Below, piece after piece: positions 23,901 through 36,700 of a stretch of 64,000 nucleotides of DNA. The notes beneath the pieces are model-generated. The model saw only the letters and a list, made by a program, of their open reading frames with translations, was not told where the DNA came from and did no database searches. Made by a program: the position numbers and the translations under genes. Origin of the DNA: Rhea pennata (taxonomy: Eukaryota; Chordata; Aves; Rheiformes; Rheidae). The stretch's first letter is position 1, and each line of letters begins with the position of its first letter. Location of the stretch: positions 8,158,157 through 8,222,156 of the forward strand of contig NC_084687.1 of assembly GCF_028389875.1 (NCBI RefSeq), written 5' to 3'.

Positions 23901-25700
23901 AATATTCAATTACTTGCTTTCCCAGCTACCTGAAACTGAATTTTCTACATCTCTGGGAGAAGTAGTAGTGCCAAGGCACTATGTCCTGCCACCATCTCTC
24001 TACATAGTGTAACCCCTTTCTAAAACAAAGGGAGGAGAGATTAGGGAATGGTAATATTATTCTTCTTTTGTAGCATAAATGCAAGGAGAAAATAACTTAC
24101 TTTGCCAAGCTTGTCACATGTAACCTTATTCCCATGTACAGGAACAAACTCTAAAAGGTAATTTCTGCCTACTGACATACTAATTACCCAGCTCTAATCC
24201 TACTCTATATTGCATCAGTTACATCCATAGCAGCACCTGTTTGTGCCATTATCATCTATTAAACAGGTTAAATAATTTCAACTCCATTCAAAGCACGAGA
24301 ACCGAATTTTAATAAATCTGCCTGGAAGCATCTTTTTTGAGCAACAAGATGAGTTTTTAATTTGATTACCAAGCTTCGTATGCTTTGCATTTCAATCAGC
24401 TGAGTAACTATGGATAAGAAATTGCCAATGCGTGGCAAACGATCAGATTCCTGGTTAATACTACATACTGTGTTATAAATTCATTGCTACTTGTTTTTAT
24501 AAAATTCTACTAACTTTTTTTAAATTTAAATATTGCATTCAGAAAGGCTATTGAATTTAAATCAAAGCAATTAAACAAATTTAATCAAGCTGAAAATCAG
24601 ACTGACATACACAAAATATGAATTATTTGAAATATTACAAAAGGAACAGTCTCATCTCTGGCTAAGAAGTGCCTGAAATAGTCATTTGCAGTCAGTTTGA
24701 CCAGGGTCAATTTAACTGCAGCACCTAAAAATATTACTGAGTTGCAAAGTATGTTTTTCTCTATTTATGCCTTTTTTCCCCTTTAGAATTACTATTGTAG
24801 CTCCTTAAGAAATGATAATCCAAGTTTTGAAATAGTAAATAAAGGAACCAGAATGCCAGTATGTGTATTTTACAAATATGAAATTTTATTTTCTTATAAA
24901 ATTTTGCTTTCAGTGTTTAGTGTCATGAACAGTTCTGGACTCTCATACTCTAATCCAAACACTTTGACTGCAGCAAAGCCTCTGTGAAAGACCAAGGGAA
25001 TCTGCTAGAACGTAACAGCAAAATCTTTGTCCAGGACAACTGTAAGTAAGATGACAGCATCTGCATGCTTGTCAGTGATTCTAGACAGGTATGAACTGTA
25101 ATCATCTTTTCTATAACTTGGTGGTATACAAGATGTCTCTGCAGGCAAGGTTTGAAAACTCAAATTCTCCCAAAACCTTTGTTTTAATTTAATAGAAAAT
25201 GAAAAGGATTCTACAGAAACAGTGGGAACTCCACTTCTGCAAGGTTTGTCACTTACATGCATAGTTTAAACAATGCGTTTGTGGCTGGATGTACACGAGA
25301 CCGTTTCCTCTACAACTGTTGCACCAACAGAGATTAGTCAATTAAAGTTTACAGCAGACCACTTTGGAGAGGAGCCTTCTTCCTCCAACACAACTATGAA
25401 ATCCATGTAGTGACAGCATGTGAAAGAACTCTGGGCCTTCTGAACAGCTACAGCATAGTTATAACATGAATTACTCCTCTACTTTGTGAAAAGCACGGAG
25501 AATGATGGAAAGGTTTGGGGAGCCATCCAGCAAAATGCAGCAACAACGTTACCTGCTCAGTGGAAAAGGAACAACAGAAAATTTTCAGCTTTAGAATCAG
25601 AGAGTGCCTTTGCAATAAGCACAAGCATTTAAAAGGGTATTTAGCACAGAAAAGGCGCCTTGCCACGCAGCAACATGTAGACTTCGAAGGAAAAAAAAAA
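20960..25700. other. TSHB-to-CpG-island intergenic stretch
   Basis: AT-rich sequence with no recognised gene. Two minus-strand open frames sit behind acceptor-like sites (21390-21638 and 25005-25262) and are treated as findings only. A C11 run lies at 22324-22334. I see no clear transposon. Confidence 0.4.
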
Positions 25701-25704
25701 TAGA

Positions 25705-26480
25705 GAAAGGACGCAGGCCCAGCGTGCCGAAGCGTTCCCGCCGCAGTGGCCTCGGCACCGGGGCGCGCAAGCCCGAACCGGCAAGCGACTGCCGGGGTGA
25801 AACCCACGCAGGATCACCGGGAAACCCCAGCGGGGCCTCGCGCCCCTTGCAACACGGGTCAAGCGCCTCTTGGGGACCCGGCGGCAAGGCAAGCTGCTTG
25901 TCTGCGGCCGCTCTGCCCGGGGAGCCCGACACCCTCACCACTTCGGAACGGGACCGCGCTCCGCGGACAGCGACCGCGTCGCCGCTGCCGCCGCACCCCC
26001 TCCCACAGCCGGCCTTAACGTCAGCGCCGCCGCGCGCGCGCGCGCGCGCTCCCACCCTCCTTCGCGCTGAGGGCAAAGCACCGCCCGCCCCGCGAGTAGC
26101 CAATAGGGAGCGAGCGTCGTCTCGCGCAGCAATTTCCGCCCCCCCTCCTCCCCCGCCGCGCGAATAGCCAATAGAGAGCGAGGCTCGCCCCTCTCCCCGC
26201 CCCCGGGGCGGGATCTCCCCGGCGCGCGGGGCTCTGAGGCGAGCGGAGGCGGCGTTGCGGCTGCCGTGCGGCCCGGGCGAGGCCTGCTTCTGTGCTCGGG
26301 CAGCCGGCCCCATCGCTGAGGCGGGCGGGCTGCGCGAGGGACGGCGGCTGCGGCTGTGCCGCCGGACTCCCGGGACCCTGCACTGGGCGGCCTGAGCGGG
26401 AGAAGACAGAGGTGAGGCGGGGGCGGCGCGGCGCGGTGGCGAACGCGGGGAGCTGGTGTGGGTGACGGATTCGGACGGCG
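25705..26480. promoter_or_regulatory. Orphan CpG island promoter
   Basis: Abrupt GC- and CpG-rich block in AT-rich surroundings. It holds two copies of TAGCCAATAG(G/A)GAGCGAG (26097-26114 and 26165-26182), i.e. CCAAT boxes in the same flank 68 nt apart; GC boxes (ccgcccgcc, ccccgccccc); a CRE-like aacgtcag; and a (CG)n run at 26031-26049. The CCAAT orientation and the donor at 26411 favour plus-strand transcription, though such islands are often bidirectional. Long GC-rich open frames across it are compositional. Confidence 0.75.
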
Positions 26481-26995
26481 TAAGGACAAGGTCCCTCTGC
26501 TAATCTTCCATTTCAGGTTATTTTTATTAGAATGTTGTTTCAAATTCAACACAGAAAAACTGATAAAACTCCCCTTCAGAACATACCACGCTAAAGGGAA
26601 GTAAGAACTGATTTCAGCGTCAGAACGAGTGTCAGTCCCATTTTTTTCTTTCACAGCTGTCATAGAGATAATGCTGCTACAGACTGCAGTCATAAACAGA
26701 TATCCCGGTTCTGTCTAAAATCAGAATTTGCGCTATACCAGTGAGTTTGCTGTAATGGAAATGTCTTCTGTATTGCAGAAGATTGGCATGGGCAGAGCAC
26801 CAACAGAGAGGAAGAACTAAGATTGACAAGCTTTACTTATCTACATTTTCTATGAACAGCATCTGATGCTGTTAATCACTAGTTTCCAAAGATAGCATTT
26901 GAAGGTTTAAAATAACTCGATTTCTTTTTCATTACATATGAAATATATTTTGCTACAAAACTAGAGGTGTCAGGCTAAATAAAAGCAAAATATGC
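26230..26995 (+). ncRNA. Candidate two-exon noncoding transcript from the CpG island
   Basis: First exon from about 26.23 kb to 26411, ending CAGAG|gtgagg. A possible second exon opens at 26779 after ttctgtattgcag, and AATAAA lies at 26978-26983. No convincing reading frame crosses the junction, so it is called noncoding. Splicing and expression are inference. It could instead be the 5' end of a longer transcript, or the island may drive the minus strand. Confidence 0.3.
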
Positions 26996-26999
26996 ATGT

Positions 27000-29900
27000 T
27001 TAATGTAGAGATATTGCAGAGCTGTGCTCCATCAGTTCCTGTTCAATCTCTGCAGGATATCAAAACTGGCTGAGGTTTTCCTGTAACAAATGAAGCTCTT
27101 ACTGAAATCAATTACTTAGGAAGAACTAGACAAGGAAAACAAGAATAACAATGTTAAGGAAATAATACAGGCATTAGCTCTTTACATTGTTATCTTTAGA
27201 ACAAATTGGTTGGCAGGCTAAGAAGAAAATGTGTATGGTGTTTTTTTATAATTGTCCTCCGGACGGTTTTGTTCCCTTTCCTCTGAAATGGGTACTAGGG
27301 ACAAGGCTAGGTGGGTACTAATACGGCAGCTACAGTTTATCTGGAGCATGCATGTATTGGAGGGCATGAGTTTGCTAATTAAGTACTGACATCTAGATCA
27401 ACTCCATCATCTGGAGCGTGAACTGTATTTGAGGAAGTTTACATCCTGGTTTGGATTTAGTTCCCTTTGACTAGCTTTCTTACTGAACACCCATGGAATA
27501 GTTCCCTCTTGGAAATGGTTCTGTATTGCTGGCAAAAACCAAAGATTTTTGCGGTATCAGAGTTGAAAGAAAAGAGCAGTTTCACAATAAACTGTAGGCA
27601 CTCTGTGTCCAGTTCTGATAGCCATAACCCAGCTTGTGACACCTGACCATTAAATAGGGCTGCTCCATCTAGTTAATGAAAATTTGAAAGAGCTGTTAAC
27701 TAGCTATGATCGCAAAGTAACGGGAAAACATTCTTACAGTTATGATAGTAAAAAATTTCTGTTTCTTGATTAGTTTAAAAAAAGACCTTCAAATTCTACG
27801 ATGATGTAGAGAAAATTGCTAAACAGTACTGCCAGTACCTTATGTGCCTTACAACAGCATGAAACAACAAAACAGGCTGTATTTCTGACTTCTGTTCAAG
27901 GTACTAGTAGATGTCTAACGTTGGTTTTCAGCTTAATATATACCAGTAATCTAGAGAACTAAACCAGTAACTAGTATTATTCTGTTCCTGATACGCAGCA
28001 CAGATACCCATTTACCCAAAAAGGAGCAAAACCCAGAGTATGAGCAACAATTATGCTCAGAAAAACAAATGTGCTGTTCAGGGAAAAAAAAATTTCACTA
28101 GAAAGTAGGATGTTCAAGTTTGAATTGCCTGTTTTCAAAAGGCACTTAGATATTTTTATTCTTCTTGGGGTAGGGGCAAGGAAGGAAGAGAAGTTTCTGC
28201 AAACAGTCTTTGTATTCAGTGCATCTCAAAAGCAGGAGTGGGCATATTCCAACTTGCTCAGGAAGCAGTAAGCATGTAAAGAAGCAACCTTCAGTCATCT
28301 CATTACTTGCTGATGCTACAAACTCGAGGAATTAAAACCTAATGGTATGCATAGACCTCTTTCTAAAAATACTGCCATTGCATGTGGGATCTGTGCGTAT
28401 GTGAGGAGATAAGCTTAGCTACAAAACCTTTCTGCCATTTTAGGGCAGTTATCTTGGAACCTGAATCATGTGCCTGCCTATTACACCTGGTGGCATGGAA
28501 TGCTGCCTTGCTCTGAATGGCAAAAATGATGCAGGTGCTACTGTATACAAGTTTCTACTTTCTGTCTGTCTTACCTTGAAAGAAAATACCCTAACTGAAC
28601 ACTACTGGATTTATTGTTTAGGGCAGAGCAGTTTTAGGGGCAGTTTCAAGTGTCTCTGAGACCCAGGGAATTGCTTTGACTAAGTCAGTAGTTATCTGCT
28701 GTGAGAAACTTACATTTTAGTGTCAGCTTGAGACCCCCAAGGATTTACTGCCAGTGTCATTTTCCCAACTGAGACTGTTATAGGAGCAGATAGCGGATCA
28801 AGGCCAGATTTCCTGGTCAGATGCTTTCAGAGTAAGATCCCAGGCTTTATCTTTACATGACATGTGTAGCTTATCTGCTTTGAACAGAGGGATGCAAATC
28901 TAACTCTTCTTTGGTGCTTGAAAGGTGTCTTCCTTTCACCTAGGGACCTGAAGCTAAGCCTGAAATTGCGTACTTGGCAGTGCCTCCTGCATACTCAGCT
29001 GTTCTTCCATTAGTGCACAGCTGTCTTGCTGTTACTGGATAGTTAGCAGTTTGTGGCTGAACAATTTGCAAAGAGAAAGGAGATCCATGTAAAAGAAAGC
29101 AAGATGCGTCAATTAAATAGGACACATGAAACAGCAGCATGCTTTTCAGTACTGAAGTAGCAGAAAAGTGATAGGGGTTTGTGTTTCTTTAGGAACAGGA
29201 GAGATGAACATCGCAAAGGATGATTATTCCTTACAAACATGTGCACTGGAAAGGACACATTTTCTGAAGTTGCATTTCTTCCATTATGTTTCAGTGGCGT
29301 AAAGACTCCGTGACTCGTAAATGCATGGTCCTATTAGAAGTCATGGACCATTTCACTGATTTGTATAATTTAGTTAACTCTTCCCCAACATACCCACTCT
29401 CTTAATATGGAACATAAGAGAATCTAATCACAACTGCATCAGAAATCTGAACTAGTAGTAATAAGAGAGACATAGCTGCTATGTGGACATTACTAGCATG
29501 GCCTCACTTTGTGAAAACATCTACTTGGGGAAAATTATTCCCTGAAATGGTGAATTACCTGGAAAAAGCCAAAAATTAAGAGATTTTGAGTCCTTGATGT
29601 AATTCATTTTCCCCTTCTAGGGAGAACCTTTCTAGGCTGTTTTAAAAAGATCATTCTCATATGCATAAATATGAAAAATAGAAAAATAAAAAATATAAAA
29701 AACCTATGTAAATGCAAGCCTTGAGGTATTTCAAGAATACAGTGTAATTTTTATATCTGTCATGCAATGTATAACTGGTAGTATGAAAATTTACTTTATG
29801 GCTCTGTAGAAATGTCCTACCTACCTTTTCTGCCTTACACCCACAAGGAAGGGTGAGAGGTTGAGGTAAGAGCCCCATGGAAGCTGTGATAGTCACAGAA

Positions 29901-30303
29901 GCAGAAACAGAGGATATTAAAGTGCTACATGTCTTTCCCTGACTATTTTCACTCTTTAGCTGGCTGCTATAGACCAGTTAGTCAGATTCCATGGGTTATC
30001 TGACAAAGCTGCTGCTTTTCTGGATACAGGCTCCACTCTTGCACTAGCATATATGTACCATTTAGAGAGTCTTGCAGGATAGAGGGACATCTGAATAAAA
30101 ATTTTAGTGGCTCCTTTAACTCACTGATTTTTGTCTCAGGCTAGCTTGGGAAGCTTAAGCACACCTTGCACTGCGATCGTTCACAAATGACTATGTATCT
30201 TGCCAGCTTTTCTCTTCTTTCTCCCTCTTCATTTAGCCTGGAGACACTTGGGCATATTTCTCCCCCAGAACTTTCTGCATCTGCATGAAGGTTGCAGACC
30301 CCC

Positions 30304-30343
<40 letters not shown>

Positions 30344-30430
30344 CAGGCTGTGCATATGGTGAAGTCAAAAGGTCTACTCACATGGATGCAAGTTTGCAGG
30401 AGCAGGCCCTTAGACACTACTTTTACTTAC
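27000..30430. other. Intergenic stretch downstream of TSPAN2
   Basis: No gene or family-level repeat recognised. AT-rich, with only short chance open frames. An A36 run sits near its right end. Confidence 0.4.
30307..30342. repeat. Homopolymer A36
   Basis: 36 consecutive A on the plus strand. The 5' flank is not a recognised retroposon body, so I call it a simple repeat and not a retrocopy tail. Confidence 0.95.
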
Positions 30431-30462
30431 TTATTTATTTATTTATTTTAATGAAGTCCAAT

Positions 30463-30468
30463 TTTATT
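30463..30468 (-). other. TSPAN2: Candidate TSPAN2 poly(A) signal
   Basis: AATAAA on the minus strand, 600 nt after the TSPAN2 stop, followed by further AATAAA copies in a (TTTA)n repeat at 30427-30450. It may be a proximal site; a longer 3'UTR is possible. Confidence 0.45.
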
Positions 30469-31069
30469 AATTCTATTCTCTTTGGGCTTTGGAAAGAATA
30501 GTTACAAAATGGATCATGGGTGTTATTTTTTAAAATGGCATTTGTGCATTTGTGCTATTTTGATTCTTGGCAAGAGGGCTCAGTATGAAAGTTGTGTAAG
30601 CTTATGGATGGCTGCACACTCTAGCATAGTGAGGCCCTGGAAGAATATGCATGCATACATGTGTACACACCATGTATTCCATTTGCACATACTTAACCTA
30701 AACAAAGTATTGAATAGACAAACACCTGTTCATGTGCATATGTATCTGTAAGGAGAGACATGCATGTGCTTATACAATGTCTATAGATGTGTAAACTGCT
30801 AATTGCATGTATTCAAACATTAAAAATCAAATTAGTCTTAGATGCAATCTTTGTTTTTTTTTCATTAAAAAGGACATTTAAAAGCCCTTTTTTGTTCATT
30901 TCAGTTTTCCTATAACTAATGCAATGCACTGGCTCACCTAATGGGATGTTTTTTTCTCAGTATGTTAAAACACTAATTAAAATATATTACAATTATTAAG
31001 TTGGGTAGAAGAGCATTTCTTGTAAAGTTTAGTGTGGGACTCCTGGGACATAGTTGTGCAGCGAGAATT

Positions 31070-31135
31070 TTAGATCATGTCTCTTGTATTACGGATCGCA
31101 CAGCAGAGAACCATGCTGAATATCATGCCAAAGAT
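31070..31135 (-). CDS. TSPAN2: TSPAN2 exon 8 (terminal)
   Basis: Acceptor cttctcttctag. [20 protein letters not shown], then I and TAA. Almost identical to the mammalian C-terminus. Confidence 0.96.
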   Translation of the reverse strand: MFGMIFSMVLCCAIRNTRDMI

Positions 31136-33674
31136 CTAGAAGAGAAGGAATGCAATTTAGGGATCCATTTAAAAAAAGAGTTATAAAACAGTCTGTGTAT
31201 CAGAACAACCTGAAGGCTGTCATTGCTGGGTAGCAGGCAACTGCTTCTGTCTACAAAGCTCAAGACATCTGACAATTAACATGAAAGAGACTTCACTGAT
31301 ACTCAAAGCTAAGACTTTATCTGCCTACACTGATTTCATTGTTCTATATTCTAAATGTTATGGCCAGCATAAAAGGCCCCCCCCTCAAAATTAATATTAT
31401 TAGCCTGAGTTAATACATACTCCATTTGTTAGAAAGAAGGAAAGAAGCATGGAAAAATGTAGTGACACATGTTTGCTGTTAAAAGAGGGTATAATTTCAT
31501 AACTTCTACTGTATCTGAGATGAGAAGGCATAGACGAGATGCTCGTATTTCCCGTGTATCCTTGATGAGCTACCTGATTATCAGAACTTTGTCTCACTTG
31601 TGTTGCTTTGTATTTTTGAGTATACCATCATGTGTTATATAAGTCACACTTCAACTGATCTAGGCTTGCTTAAATTCTCTTTACCCACTCCATACGTAAA
31701 CCCTTCCTCTGCTTTGAAGTACTCACCTAACTCTATGAATCTACTGCTCCTTATACTAGCTAGAAGTGTATTTCTTTACAAATCTTTTGGGTCTCCATGC
31801 TGTTGTTGGTTTCTGAATCTGAACAAGGTCATGGCAGACACAGTCTTGAAATTACTCTCTCTTAAAGCCTGCATTTGATGCAGACTGCCCACTTCTGCCA
31901 GATCCCTGCAGCAGGGTGACATCTATTGGTCACAGCTCCATCATGAAGGAGCAGACCTTGGGAAGACAGCAATACACTCTTGCGGGAGAAGGCGCAGTGT
32001 AAGGAAAATTAGATGCTTTGGTGACATCATTAGATGAATGAGCTACCTTTAACCAAGTGCTGTAAATTTAGGAGAGAAATACTGTTCTGAAAACTGTGCA
32101 GTTTAAATACCATTCCTTTAGCACAATACATACAAAATTGGTAATTGGGGAGAGAACATACTCTCCATTGCTTATGAAATCTAAAGAATGGATCCTCAAA
32201 TGGACAAAAGTATCAATGCTTGCAGTTGTTTTGGAATAGATGAAATGCTGCTGTGGCCTTTTGCTTTTTGGTTCAGTCCATGTACACAGATTTTTCCTAC
32301 TATTACAACAACAAAACGAAATTACCATTAAATATGCCAAAGTGAACCTGAGGACACAAAATGAACCAGTAAACCTGGAAGTCACTCAAATCTGTTTGTA
32401 CAATTGTTAGCAATTCCCAGAGAGAGGACACACTGAAAGTGATAAGAATAGCTGCAGCTTTGAGGAGTCTCACCAACTGCTGCAAAACGTTTTCCACAAA
32501 GCTTTGAGTAAAGGACAGGGTACTGTGCACAAATTTAGATTAAGAGAGTGACAGCATGGATGTACTCACTGTGATGCCAGCAACTGCAATTCCAACAATT
32601 CCAACTAAATGCAGGTTAGCATCAATTACATTCTGGATTTCAACCAGGCAGTTCTATTAAAAACAAAATTAAAATATTTTTACTCCTGGAAAAATATACT
32701 CCAATGAACTCTGTCAACTCTCCTCATAAAGCAACAGATGAATATGAAAAATGCTATTGGACTCACTATCCTAACTTTGGTTTCTATGCCTTGTGTTTTG
32801 TTGGACAATTTTCATAGCACATTCTCTGTACTTTCATGTGCTGTTGTTTATCCCCTGTCTGTCCAGGTTGACAAGTGCAAGTCATCTTACAATCAGTTTA
32901 CCCTAAATTTAAAAACCCTTCTGTGTCAGGCTATGTTAAATCAAAAAGTTTTGCCCTTCAGATTAATGTTGAGCTTGCAAGCAGATTCTGCAAAAGGTAG
33001 AAACAGCAGTACCCTTCTCAGCAACAACAAAGCTTCTAGGTAGGAGATCCTATATATGATTAGGACAGTCAGTTGCCAAATTTCAGCTTTCATGGGGCCT
33101 TTCATTTATGACTTCTATTCTGCTACATCCTTCCCACTTTGTTTTTCAGCTGGTATAATAACTGTCACACCTACCACAGGAGGCTACAAGCAGGCTTCAG
33201 AAATGAGGGGCAGATGTGTCTAATATTACCTCTAACTTACCTTCTACCTCTACTCTAACCCGTATGGCAGTACTGGAATTTGCAAGGTAAAGGAAGTTCT
33301 CCATTTCTTTCACTTACTGAATGTTTCCTTAAATGGTTGACATTAAAAGGTGATCTTTTAAGTAATCAGATGCCAACTGCCTTTTGTTTGAAATACCACA
33401 CCTTTTTATTGGATACTAAGCTCTCAACCCAGTTGGCTCTCTGGGCCATAAAACTCATGTCATCCTGATGCTACCATCTGTGGTATCTTTGTTCCCTGTC
33501 ACCAGGGAAATTTTTTTTAAACTATGACATGTCAATAGGAAAGTCATTAGGAAGAAAACAGAATAGAGGACACTTGCCTTTGGCATCTGGATGTTTTCTG
33601 GACAGGGTAATCCCATTTGTTGTTCCATACTATCTTTACCACAGCACTGGAGCTATAAGAAAGAGAGAAGAGTC

Positions 33675-33706
<32 letters not shown>

Positions 33707-36700
33707 GAAACCATAGGCTTGTTTCATACTGAAAGTGAGTTAATTGTCAACAGTAAATAACTGACAAAGAGAAACAATGTAGATCAAGTCACAGCTTATC
33801 CCCTGTAACAACTGCTACCTTTGTTCCAGTTACAACTGGACCAGGAAGAGAAATTATCAAAAATCAATTTCAAGTGTCTGAAGTCACAGTGAACAGACAA
33901 ATATGTATTGACAAAAACTTCCAGAAGGAATTTTTATCATAGTATCTCATAACAAAGCACTTGGAAATGCAGATCCCTTGACTTGGAAATGCAGATCCCT
34001 GGCTTCCAAGGAAAGAGAAATTGTTAAATGGAGAAAGCAGAAAGTTCAAATAGCACATACAGTAGTATGGGCAACACACAACAGTCAGTTCTGTAACAGA
34101 ACATGCTGGAATCTTTATTTCAGACAGAATGTAGTGCTGGGTTTGGAGACAGTGATAAATCAGAGCGCTTTAGAGGGTTTATTTTTCCTGTTTGCATATC
34201 TCCTACAAAATGCTTGGAATTCCTCTTGGGGTCAGAAATAACAGCCTTGGGAGAAGGACAGAAGGGTCTGAGGTTGTGAAATATTTGTTATAAGGAACGT
34301 GGGAATGCTGCAAGGAGCAACAGAGGTGAGGGGGGCTTGATCTCTGTGGGAGGCAATGTAGACAGAAAAAGAAATCAAGTGGGAATCAGGAAATTACAGG
34401 TTCTAATCTGTTTTAGACACTAACTCTCTGGGTGGCCTGAGCTGGATCACGTTATTATGTGCTTTTGGTTGGTTCTCTGTATTGTGTTGTTAGTGACAGG
34501 ATTTGCCACTTAATATTATTGGTAACATTGTAGAGCCTGGGACACTGGACACATTTTTTTTTTCTCTGACAAATGAAGAGTTGGACTCAGATGTTTCTGT
34601 TCTCTCTGTGTTTTTGAGTATTCTTGGACTTTAAAATCCAAAAGGGCCATAATAGTCACGTCTTTTGTACAAAGACCAGAAGCATTCGCTCAAATTTAAA
34701 AGCCTGGCTGTTTTCACTTTCAAAGCCAGGGATCACTTGGGATCTGAAACCGAGAACTCTGTCATAGCCATCAGGAAACACAGTTATGAGCATCTGGCTT
34801 CAGTTTAAGCATCTTTCTGTTCTATTCTTTCATATGTAGTGGGTGACATACTGAATTTTAAAAGGTACTGTGAAACAGAGAAATAGTACAAGGTATTTAC
34901 GCTCACAACAGCTACTCACAGCTGAGTGGTAGTGATAGATAGTCCCGTTGACCTTTTCTGGGTTTTTCATATAGTCATCATAAATGTCTTCATATATTTT
35001 CTGGGCTTCCTGTATTGCCTGCAGAAATCAGACTTCTCAAGTGAGAGGCAAGTAAGTCTTACCCAAAATCCAGTGCAAAATTCCAGCTTGTCATCGACTT
35101 CCAGAGCAGGAAATTACTTCTGGTAAATTGAGGCAGACATGATAGGAAAGATAGGAGCTTTGAGGACCCAATGGCATTCAGAGGGACTCCGCATAGGGCA
35201 GAAGAATCTACAGATGCTATATTCTGTGTTTTGGCCAAACACTCATTAGTTGGAGAAGTTCACTGCTACAGTTTATCTGTACTTTTCCCAAGCTATGCCC
35301 CCTTATCATATAGTTCTACTTGATGCTTCTCTTGGGCATAATGCTCAATCATATGTATAGATTGTCTTTAATAAAGGGGAGCAGAAACTGCTTCCTGTTT
35401 TGAAATGGGACTTGTGAGAACACAAGCTTTTTGTTGACTACAGATAAGAATGTCAGAGGGTCTTCTTGGGATAATTCTCTTGGAAAGAGTAAAAGTACAC
35501 TGCTACTCACCCCTTTCTTGCCTATAAAGGCAAATACTCCAGCAGTGACCTCAGCAGCAAATATCACCAATAAGCAAGCAAAAAACTGCAGAGGGAGAAG
35601 AGAACTTTATGTTAATTTACTTTGCACAGTGTGCTTTATAGGGACTGCCAGTCAGTCCCTTATCCTTGTCCAGGCCTCAGCAGTGCACGCAGCAACTGAT
35701 GGAGAAAGCTGGTAAGCAGGGTCAGTCAGTAGGATGTCAAGTCAGATTGCTTGTAATATGGAAACAGAGGTGAAGTGGCTCAGATAGCTTCAATGGAGAA
35801 GACAGAATGTAGTTCCTGGAAACACCTCGTAGGATATAAGCAATAGACCTTCTTCATGTATGGAAACTCTGCAATAGCACCATAGCTGGAGATTTTAAAT
35901 TAGCCATTAAAAGGACATGAGACATTTCAGATCTTGGACAGCAAAGATCTTCCCACTAATGACACAAAATACATGCTTTTGGTTGATTTTCCAGCACAGA
36001 CCAGGCCCTTTTACTTACTGCTCCAAGTAAGCACTGAGACTCCCGCGCTGCTCCGCAGCACCCAAAAAGTCCAACTGTGGTCATCAGAACCCCTGCTCCC
36101 ACCAATACATAGAGTCCTATGGAAAATCAGAATCAGACAGGAATTTAAGCAGGTTTCTCTTCCCAGAGCCTGCTATCAATTTTGTCAGAACCACACATTC
36201 ACATCCAAAACAACAACTGAGCCTACCTCTCACAAAGATACACCCCAGATACACTGAAATGCTGTTCTCACCACAAAAGGAGCCCAATGATTTCTTTAGA
36301 ATTCTTGGGAAACCTCATGAAGACCAATGAGAAGGCTTCCACCTCTCAAGTTTCCTGTCCCAAGAGCAGCTCAGGCCAGGAAGAACATACACCAAACCAT
36401 CCAGAACTACTTTATAACTCTTCAGTGAGGAATATAAGGCAAGAAGGTCCAATGTTGCTGCTAGAAGACTTATTTCTGTTGCAAAACCTGGAGCTGAAAA
36501 TGTGCTGTAATGTTACATAGGGACAGAGGTAAGCTACCTGTCAGCAATGCTCAATCAGTTGCCTGGCAGTGTATAACGACATTAGCCAACTTCTTCCTGG
36601 GACTGTGTTGCTGAAAGGACTTGAAGCTACTGGCCAAATGGCCTGTGTGCATGTAGAGAAATTTCATGATATAAAGAAAGCCCAGCAAATTTTAGATCAC

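Noticed and set aside
23940-24150. Minus-strand exon-like blocks (24101-24150 and about 23.95-24.04 kb) with good splice borders
   Set aside because: Two incompatible readings are both open (one ending at TAG, one continuing) and neither resembles a known protein; likely chance in AT-rich DNA.
25597-26693. Minus-strand open frames of 238 and 252 codons in the 26-kb CpG island, plus others on the plus strand
   Set aside because: Overlapping frames open on both strands with Ala/Arg/Pro/Gly composition. The cause is GC richness, which depletes stop codons; no domain recognised.
30307-30342. A36 run as the tail of a processed retrocopy
   Set aside because: The 5' flank shows no gene-like or SINE body and no target-site duplication that I can see.
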